Origin: Pomphorhynchus laevis
Lineage: Eukaryota > Acanthocephala > Palaeacanthocephala > Echinorhynchida > Pomphorhynchidae
Direction: 5' to 3'
Assembly (NCBI GenBank): GCA_012934845.2
Contig: WNNJ02003028.1
Location: 433,934-497,933, forward strand
Length of the DNA: 64,000 bases
A model generated the notes under the pieces. The model was not told the DNA's origin. It saw only the letters and a program-made list of their open reading frames with translations, and ran no database searches. The translations under genes were made by a program, and so were the position numbers. This document shows positions 56,210 through 64,000 of the stretch, piece by piece (positions within the stretch are counted from its first letter, which is position 1; every line of letters begins with the position of its first letter).

Positions 56210-56992
56210 ATTTTTAGTTCTCAAAATTCTATTGTGGAATTAATACTGAAATAGTGTTTTATACCAGTATTAATTTCGATTACTTTACAATATTTTTTAA
56301 AGTGTGCTTTAATTACTTTAAGTATTTTATCCATATAGACAGAAAGTGGTTTTAATGTACATTTAAACGCAATACATATGAACCTAGGTTTTATTGGATT
56401 TCAATATAATAAAGGTATAGTTTTATTATCTGATTCAACTTTTATATTTATTTGATGGCTTAATTTTTGTTAGATAGGCGTTATAATTATTATAACATAT
56501 ATATGTATATCTTTTTCCGAATATAAGATTAATTAATTTTACTAACGCTTCTTTAATATCTACTAAATCTAGATTTGTATAAAGAGTACTAAAATCGTAT
56601 GTATTTATATTTTGAAAATTTATTCCTTTTGTCTGTTCTAAAAATTCTTTTGTAGAATTAATACTGAAATAGTATTTTATACCAGTATTAATTTCGATTA
56701 CCTTACAATATTTTTTAAAGTGTGCTTTAATTACTTTAAGTATTTTATTCATATAGACAGAAAGTGGTTTTAATGTACATTTAAACGCACTACATATGAA
56801 CTGAGGTATTATTGGATTTTTATGTAATTTTGGATTCCAATATAATATAGGTATAGTTTTATTATCTAATTCAACCTTTATACCCTTTTTATCCATTATA
56901 GAACAATGACTTGTAATAATTGTTTCTAAACTCAACTCACTACGTTCATATGTTGGATTTACATTTAAATCATTATAATTAACTTCTTTCAA
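56210..56992 (-). mobile_element. Penelope-like RT, N-terminal and palm region, with a partial duplicate
   Basis: On the minus strand, 56992-56435 encodes ITSHCSIMDKKGIKVELDNK, IPILYWNPKLHKNP, CTLKPLSVYMNKILK, and NINTYDFSTLYTNLDLVDIK, the PLE-type RT motif A (D-F-S-T-L-Y-T-N). The YIDD part seen in the 60.4-kb copy is absent. A second partial copy of the same sequence (56220-56430) lies directly downstream, duplicating 56640-56860. Truncated on both sides. Confidence 0.7.
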
Positions 56993-57085
56993 AGAAGTTA
57001 ATAATAAGTTAAGTTTTTAACTTCTTAAAGTTAAAAACTTAACTTTAAGAATGTTAAGTTTTTTTAACTTCTTCTTAATAAAGTA
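56985..57085. repeat. Cluster of AAGTT/AACTT palindromes
   Basis: AACTTCTTTCAAAGAAGTTA, TTAAGTTTTTAACTTCTTAA and GTTAAAAACTTAACTTTAAG form overlapping short hairpins at the end of the RT fragment. Probably grown by slippage from the element end. Confidence 0.55.
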
Positions 57086-58555
57086 AGAATTTTATATAAA
57101 AATTGTAAAATTATTTAATCTATATTTACACCCTTTTGATAGCATTTTCCTTAATTTACAATTTTCAATTAAATATTAGATTATGAGTGCATACATAAAT
57201 TCATTTATTTCATATCGCTTTCGAGGTTTTTGCCTTCAAATATTACTAAATATAAAATTAATAAAATATAAAAATTATAACTATAATTTAAATTATAATT
57301 CTGAAATTCTTTTGAAAGACATCTCAAAATGCTATGTTTTGAATCGTATCGATAACTCTACGCATTGATACACAGCCAAATCGATAAAGAATTTTTCCTT
57401 AATTTCCTCAAACAAAAATTGCAAAATTTTTGTTTGAATTGATTTCTAAGTTAAAAACACGAAATATGCCCGATGAGCTAAATAATTGTTAGCAATTATG
57501 AATAATAAAATTTGAATAAAAGTCTTAATTAGATGTTTATATCTAAAGAATGTATATTTACATCTTTATATTATATAATAGCATATTATATTCATATTAT
57601 ATATTATATATTTTATAATATATTTATATATATCAGAAGAATCAATATGAATATTTTCGAATAATTGAAAGTAAAATTGAGTTTAATGTATCTTGATTCT
57701 ATATGTTTTTCAACGGCTATCAACAAAATTTGACGAATAATAAGACATCTTTAACCTGAATTTCTCTTTAGTACAGTTTCATAATTCAATTTACTTTAAA
57801 ATAATTGTTTAATTGATGAAATTAAAACTTTAAAAAAATCTTCGAATTAAAGTTCTTAAACGCTGGTTTAACTTCGTTATAAATTTTTATTTATGAAAAA
57901 AAATATTAATTTTTATTTTATAAAATTATTAAAATCTACTAAAATAGTAGATTGCCCTAATTTACTCCGAATTGTTATAAACATAATAAAACTAAAAGTT
58001 ATGCCTACCCCCGTTTAGAAATTTTTAATTTTTCCAGATGTAAATAATAATTAATTAATATTAAAAAACTAGATATTAAATACTTGAATTAGATACCGAT
58101 ATTCTTTAAATTCACTTTATATTGGATATTAGTTACAGTTTATATATAATGTCCGATATAATTGTAGATGATTGCGAAACTCAATTCTTTGTAGAATTGG
58201 AATATTTAGATTTTTTTGTAGTCGAAGAGGAAACCGTCGTATTTGTTGTCAATAAAATATTAGGAATTAGGAAAGAATTCTTAATATGGAGCAGCTGAAT
58301 TATAATTTAGAAGCTCCTACAAGCACAGTAGCCTTGTTGAATTATAATCTAGACAAGTTTACGTCAACTTTTATGTGTTGATTCAACGCTTGTTTAAAAA
58401 ATACTTCACCAAAAGTTATTTTAAATTGCATTTATAAACCTAACTAAAATAATCGGGCATTTAAAACTTCCATATTTGTTGAACTTGTTCATTCCTTTGT
58501 GTGGTAGTTTCAAACTGTTTACGTTCAAAATTAAAATAAGAACAAAATCATTATA
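57086..58555. other. AT-rich stretch without a gene
   Basis: The ORF at 57183-57368 has background composition. A short acidic stretch near 58150-58260 (LDFFVVEEETVVFVVNKI-like) is not in a supported gene. No repeats identified. Confidence 0.4.
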
Positions 58556-58559
58556 TCCA

Positions 58560-59900
58560 CAGCGAAATGAAGATCGGAATCACTACTCAATTTGCCAATA
58601 ACTAGGAACCTTTCTTGACTCCAGTGTAACGTTAAAAAGTCGTGTTATTCACCTCATACCTACAACATCAAGAGCCTTCAAAATCTCAGATCGAATCTAA
58701 TCAACCCCGGTAGATTTGTCATTACGAAGTTTGTAAACAGCCGTAATGACAGCTGTCAATATAATGGAATTTTCAATTAAGTTCGAAGATTCTTCTTCCA
58801 CAAGAGAATGCACGTCATCCGTATTAAGGCTACCTCTAAAATGCTTTTTCCAACGACTAAGTATGTCTTCATTATCGGTTAGGGGATACCATAATTGTCT
58901 AAAACAGTCTGAGCAGATTTATGCTTTCCAACAAGGAATGGCTATGATCGTTCTCAAGAACATTTTAGAAGCTGAACGATAATCAAGTTCGAGACGCTCA
59001 CCAAACTTCACCCAAGTTGATTTCTTTGACTCAGCAAATGCTAAAGCTGCAGCTCTCTTAACATGTTGATACCTGTGTACAGCCTCCAGTGACCTATCAG
59101 ATAAGGTTGCCTTTAAATACACTTTATTCGGATGAATCTTACTGCTGGTGTCCACCAAGCAGTTCGAGGATTGCCTCCACGACAGTCACCTACATATTTA
59201 AACCAAAGCTTTTCGAAATAGCTTTGTCAAGCGAAGTTTTGAGCAAAGACTATTCTTCTTCGATCTTTTCGACATCATCCCGCAGTTGGGCAAAGTCTAC
59301 CGAATATAGTTAGTAAATGCTTCAGAAAGTATTTACTGACTGTAACTACCTACAAATTGTTACAGGAACAAAAATGTAACAACTCAACACTTGCGTTCAG
59401 ATCGAGGGTGGAAAATAACTTCCTTCCAGGTAGCACAATCATTGCTAACGTGAACACTGAAGTCGCTCAATGAAATGAGATAATCACTAGCAGGTTTACT
59501 ATCAAGTAAATCCTGAAGATTATCCACAAAAGCTATGTATTCCGAGCTAGTGTTGGTGCATAAGCACATACAACAGTTAGCCATTTCCTTCTTTGACTAC
59601 AACTCTCAAGGACGCCACAACTTCCGAATAGTGCCAGGTCTAACCTTGATCCAAAGGTTGAGTATCGGAACCAGAATAATGAAGAGAGGTAATTCTGACT
59701 ATTTCAAGACCGGAACAATTTACTTCTCTCACTAGAGCTGATCCTTTCTCTTTAGTGAAGTAACGCTCCATGTTCCTGCAAATAGACTAGTCCACTGCAA
59801 TGATCGTTGACGTTTTGTTCGCATAGTCTGCGCAAGCGCTCAAACACACTGCACTCGACTGAGAATTCTTCCTCTCAGTGGTGAGCTGTCCATCGTTTTG
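58560..59900 (-). mobile_element. RTE-type LINE, 5' half, decayed
   Basis: On the minus strand from 59780 down, there are remnants of the endonuclease start (TWSVTSLKRKDQL). Then 59584-59384 encodes CTNTSSEYIAFVDNLQDLLD and LISLSDFSVHVSNDCATWK, the RTE endonuclease G-D-F-N-A-H-V-G-N-D-x-x-T-W-K region with Asp and Asn partly replaced. 59158-58919 encodes KRAAALAFAESKKSTWVKFG and ERLELDYRSASKMF, the RTE linker. 58720-58660 encodes a GVDxIRSEILKALDVVGM-like RT entry. There are several stops and frame shifts across the copy. The RT core and 3' end are absent. Confidence 0.65.
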
Positions 59901-59944
59901 ATTTTGATCCATAAAATTGGATCTTAATATAATCATTTTTATTA

Positions 59945-60320
59945 AATTTAATAACATAACAGTTCCTATTGATGATCTCTAATCTTAATATTTGAACATA
60001 TTTGAAGAAAGCTGGTTGTTTTCTGATCCATGTTTTTTGAAAGACGGTTACTCGACCAGACTTCTAAGTTGGGTCAAGGAATAGTAGTCGAAACCTGATA
60101 GCATAGTAGTTCCTCCTGATGACCTCTAATCCTTATTCTGACAAATTGTCTGTTATTTATTAGTCAATTCATAAAAATGACGTTTATTTTAAATTTCAAT
60201 TATTTATTTTAACTTGATAAAGGGTCATTATAAAAAATTATTTCATTTAAACTTGATAAAGGGTCAATTTTATTTGTCATTATTTTTTAAATAATATAAA
60301 ATAGGTAGACTCAATTAGTC
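59945..60320 (+). mobile_element. Penelope-like 3' UTR, plus sense
   Basis: A scrap of block at 59950-59990, then the block half GTTGGGTCAAGGAATAG … CATAGTAGTTCCTCCTGATG (60065-60125), tail, and end motif GTAGACTCAATTAGTC at 60303-60320. Confidence 0.6.
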
Positions 60321-60329
60321 AAATATGAA

Positions 60330-61075
60330 GACTGATTTATAATTTATTCTTAACAAAACCAATATTAATGATAAAGAAGGTGTATATCTAGATATGAATA
60401 TTAATATCAATTATAGCTGACTTGTTTTTAAGCTTTATAGAATATGAATTTGTTCATAACTGTGTAAAAAATAAATCCAAATTACATAAAGATATTAAAT
60501 ATATGTTTCGATACATTGATGATATATGTGTATTTAATTCTAGCAATGTTTATTCAATAAGTGAACAAATTTATCCAGAAAGCCTTATTCTTAACAAAAC
60601 CAATATTAATGATAAAGAAGGTGTATATCTAGATATGAACATTAAATTAACATTAACTAAAACTAATATTAATTTATATCGTAAAGATGACATATTTAAA
60701 TTTACAATAAACATATTTTTGCATGAGCATTCATGCATACCATATAATATTAAAATATAATACATTAAATAATGAAATTTTAAGAATTGCAACAATATGT
60801 AATGATATTGGCTTTCTTCAAAATCATTTAAATAATTTAATAGATACATATTTTAAACTAGGTTACTATAAAAATAACATCAAGCAGAAAATAGTAAAAT
60901 ATATAAATCAACACAATAATATAAAGAATAAATTTAAACTCTTAAGTGGCAAATTTTTATGGATGGATAATAAATAATATACTTTGTATTAGAGATACTA
61001 TATAATCAAATTTCATGAGAGTAAATACGTCCTTAACACGTATTTGGCCCCGCTGCTATGTTGGCCCCACGCAGC
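60330..61075 (+). mobile_element. Penelope-like RT C-terminal half with YIDD motif
   Basis: 60422-60760 encodes KDIKYMFRYIDDICVFNSSN, IYPESLILNKTNINDKEGVY and LDMNIKLTLTKTNINLYRKD. YIDD is the RT catalytic box, followed by the family's Y-L-D and K-D-D motifs. The C-terminal part continues to 60977 in a neighbouring frame, ending FLWMDNK. The structured block starts after it and is cut near 61075 (CTGCTATGTTGG). Sequence from 60345 to 60420 repeats part of 60590-60645, an internal duplication. One or two breaks are present. Confidence 0.75.
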
Positions 61076-61329
61076 AAATAGCAAACAATAAAAAATTAAA
61101 AAATCTGATATATTCACAGATTTTAATCTATTTAAAGTACGACATATGTAGCTTTATTTAAGTGATTCGAATTATAAAATTTTTAATATATAAAGTAATC
61201 GACTCTTTTTAATCGATTTCAGTAAAGTTTGTCCAACCCTTAGTATTTCATCCTGATTAATTATAGCTTTTTCGAAATCTATGATGCTTAAATTTGATGA
61301 TATGTTTGCGGTTCATTAAGTCTCTCAAC

Positions 61330-62360
61330 ATACTCTAATAACTTTTATTCAAAATGTGAACAAATTTATCCAGGTAGCCATAATATAAAATTAATATTAA
61401 TAATATTAATATTATAATATTATAATACTATAATATTATCCATCCATAATTTTTATGGATGGATAATAAATAATATACTTTGTATTAGAATAAGATATAG
61501 GAAACTTAATTTTCTTAAGATTTAATCTTTTTTCTTTAAAATCATTTAAACAATTTAATATTAAAGCACAATTAAGAAGCCCGCAGCTGAATATTTTCTA
61601 GTTTTAATGAGAGTTGCGATAATGTTCTGTTTCCAAAGGCGATTCCTTAATCGATAGGTTTGCTATCAAAGAAACTTATACCGTAAATATGACATATTTA
61701 AATTTACGAGAATGCATTCATGCATTCCATATAATATTAAATATCATGCATTAAATAATGTCATTTAAATAATTTAATAGATACATATTTCAATTAAGCT
61801 ACCATAAAAAGAATATCAATATGAAAATCGAAAAATATATAAATCAAAAAAAATATTATTAAAAATAAATTTAAACTCTTAAGTTAAAATATTTTAATAA
61901 AAAATACTTTGTATTAGAATAAGGTGCACCAAATAATCAAATTTCATCATAGGAAATACGTCAAGAACATGTATTGGTCCCCGTTGCTATGTCGAGTCGA
62001 GGAATAGGGGCCGAAACTTGATAACATAACTGTTCTAGAATTATAATGCTGTCGTTGTGGTAGGCAACGACATCATTGAATCGAACACAAATATTGTGAT
62101 GGTAGACATTAGGCTCAATGCTCTCGTTAATTGATTGTAATTGAATTATAGCAGTAAATTTGTAATGCACATCATAAAATTGTTTTATTTATAAATAATT
62201 TAATATGCATAGACACAGTTACCTGATCTGATATAAATTATATAAAATTTTATATAACTATTATTTCTAATTTATAATTTAATTAATTAAATTTTATTAA
62301 GCATTATTTTTAATTTTAAAATAATATAAAATACTTAAACTCAGTTAGCTGATCTGATTT
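61330..62360 (+). mobile_element. Stacked Penelope-like fragments, plus sense
   Basis: An RT scrap with AACAAATTTATCCAGGTAGC (61357), an ORF end with ATGGATGGATAATAAATAAT (61455-61510), and a further decayed C-terminal region 61675-61900. Then come a structured block (61935-62040: GTCGAGTCGAGGAATAGGGG, CCGAAACTTGATAACATAAC) and two tails with end motifs at 62210-62235 and 62335-62360. At least two elements are interleaved. Confidence 0.55.
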
Positions 62361-62725
62361 ATTCAGATCTCTGCTCTCCCACAAATCCTCTGATAGTCCA
62401 ATATCTTCTGTTGCGAGGATACAAGACCTCATTAAACCTCTCCCGCTTTCTTAAGATTAATCCACCATTGCAAGAATAAGAAGGATCCGAGCTAGTTCAC
62501 AAAAGAATAGCCCTACAGCTGATACAATCCAGTTAGTTATTTAGCTGCCTGAGTATTCAGATCTTGCCTAGACCACATTACGGGGAAGTTAACTTACAAA
62601 AAGTTAACTTTCGATCCGTACCTGATGGGTACGGATCGAAACCGTACCCATCACTCGACAACGGATCGATTGAGCCTAAACCTGCGACCCCTATTTAATA
62701 GAATCCGTTACATCTAGCGGGCCCT
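62361..62725. other. Less AT-rich patch of unknown origin, with hairpins
   Basis: The composition differs sharply from both flanks. It contains a clean hairpin at 62610-62640 (TTCGATCCGTACC / GGTACGGATCGAA), an adjacent AGTTAACTT palindrome pair (62587-62610), and a near repeat CCGTACCCATCA / CAACGGATCGAT. No ORF and no recognised element. It may be a fragment of a structured repeat. Confidence 0.35.
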
Positions 62726-62973
62726 ATTTAATTCATTATTTAGCACAAATTATCATTTCTAATTTAATTTAAAAGTATATATTTGTTATTTGATTTTTAT
62801 ATATTCTAATATAATATATAATTTCTATTAATCTTGATTTATAAGATTTCTCACTTAATTTATTATAATTTTTCTTAATGTATTATAACTATTATAATTT
62901 CTCACTTAATTTATTATATTTAATTTTCAAATTCAATTTTTTAATCCTCGTTTTATTAAGTAATATTACTCTG

Positions 62974-63027
62974 TACTGTACGATAAGTTCAACCTGTAAA
63001 TACTGTACGATAAGTTCAACCTGTAAA
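62974..63027. repeat. Direct duplication, 2 x 27 bp
   Basis: TACTGTACGATAAGTTCAAC plus CTGTAAA occurs twice in tandem without change, followed by a partial third (TACTGTAAA). Confidence 0.85.
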
Positions 63028-64000
63028 TACTGTAAATGTTTGGAAATGGTTTTTAGTATACCTTTCTCATTTGTACAAAAATGATATATTTCCAATTAAT
63101 AACTTCTATTTAGTTAAATTATTAATTAGATAAAATTAGTTAATTAATCGTTATCCAAGCAAGACATATGAAATTGGCTCAAAACGCAACTACTGCGTTT
63201 GCCGTTACCAACACCCAATAATTCAGACCGCAAAAAATATCCAGTAAACTTTTATTTCACAAATAAAATCAACTCTTACGAAAAGGTTGAACTGCAGTGT
63301 TGATTTCGTTATCAGTTATATAATGAAATAGGCAGTTAATGACCTTGAAACGTGAATATCACCTATACCTTACATTATGTTTGCTAATAAAAATGATTTT
63401 TAACTTTATCTCCCATAAACCTTAATGAAAACTTCAACGATAAAATCGTGATATTTGTATTTCCAAATATTTAATCAATTAATAATCAATAATATCGATT
63501 AAGTTACATAATATGGAAATTATAACTCTAAATGGGTAAAGCCATCTTGTAACACGAACACTAAGGCGTGAAAATAAATTGTCTATCTAAAAGTGTTGAG
63601 CGTAAAATATAAACATTCATTTACATTCAAAGTTTAAAAGTTTGAAAACTAAGAATCGCTATCGGATGATATCAGTAAGGTACGTTTTTTGTATAAGGGT
63701 ATTTCCAAAATAGAATCTGTGGATAAAGACCTTTCATCGGATGATAATTTCACAGTTTCGTCTAAATTTAAAAGATTTTATAATTTATACTTTGTAAAAA
63801 TAAGTTGCATATATTTAATTTTTAATTTTTTTTAATAAAAAAAATTAAAATTTTTTTTTGATAAAAATGCCATAACCAAAGAGTAAAAAATCAAACTCGG
63901 GAATATAAAAGTAAAAATAATAATGCAATTAAAAATTATCTAGTTGTGATTAAATGCAATAAAAATAAAAACCAAATGAATATAATATTTAAATATAAAA
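63028..64000. other. AT-rich stretch without a recognised gene
   Basis: A moderately complex patch at 63140-63340 shows no coding signature. The rest is AT-rich. Confidence 0.4.

Noticed and set aside
60571-60849. 92-codon minus-strand ORF
   Set aside because: Antisense shadow of the Penelope-like RT with the YIDD motif.
1-64000. CRISPR array or bacterial operon
   Set aside because: There is no regular repeat-spacer pattern, genes have introns and the sequence is eukaryotic throughout.

Overview
This is AT-rich nuclear DNA from an invertebrate animal. The support is a nine-exon, spliced mitochondrial citrate synthase gene with introns from about 50 bp to 2.8 kb, a calmodulin-derived fragment, a fragment resembling the N-terminus of V-ATPase subunit a, and a dense animal-type load of LINEs, Penelope-like elements, a tRNA-derived SINE and foldback elements. 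I cannot name the species. The non-coding background is extremely AT-rich; the LINE ORF, the 1219-codon ORF and a few patches stand out as clearly less so.

Layout. 0-15.6 kb is mostly non-coding: many truncated minus- and plus-sense tails of one Penelope-like (PLE-type) family, a four-unit tandem repeat (2.67-3.9 kb), duplicated unknown repeats (7.5-9.6 kb), a V-ATPase-a-like fragment (8.24 kb) and a hairpin element (11.7-12.05 kb). The longest PLE copy (13.36-15.65 kb, minus) abuts an uninterrupted endonuclease/reverse-transcriptase LINE (15.64-18.7 kb, plus), followed directly by a 5'-truncated relative (18.71-19.19 kb). The two LINE copies share a 3' hairpin whose stem changes in a compensatory way, and the same terminal tail. 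20.3-23.96 kb (minus) is a single uninterrupted 1219-codon ORF, largely disordered and Q/N-rich, which I do not recognise. 24.8-25.6 kb holds two foldback elements. 31.8-32.3 kb holds a tRNA-derived SINE, and 32.6-35.4 kb (minus) a decayed non-LTR retroelement with an RT followed by a restriction-like (PD-(D/E)XK type) nuclease region.

37.37-48.10 kb (minus) is the best host gene: citrate synthase, 9 exons, about 468 residues, with all catalytic residues and a mitochondrial presequence. Its introns carry an antisense calmodulin relic, a near-perfect 63-bp palindrome, a foldback-element cluster and a possible RTE remnant. 49.8-50.2 kb (minus) encodes a small cysteine-rich protein. 52.2-62.4 kb is again dominated by PLE fragments in both orientations, with a Jockey/CR1-like RT fragment, a canonical GIY-YIG-type PLE C-terminus and a decayed RTE-type LINE.

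The most interesting signal is a roughly 150-bp structured block repeated at the 3' end of the PLE family. It has nested inverted arms and a crossing (pseudoknot-type) pairing that appears to covary between subfamilies. Next come the covarying LINE 3' hairpin and the unrecognised 1219-aa ORF. Exon and element boundaries were set by eye; treat them as accurate to a few bases for citrate synthase exons and to tens of bases for repeats.
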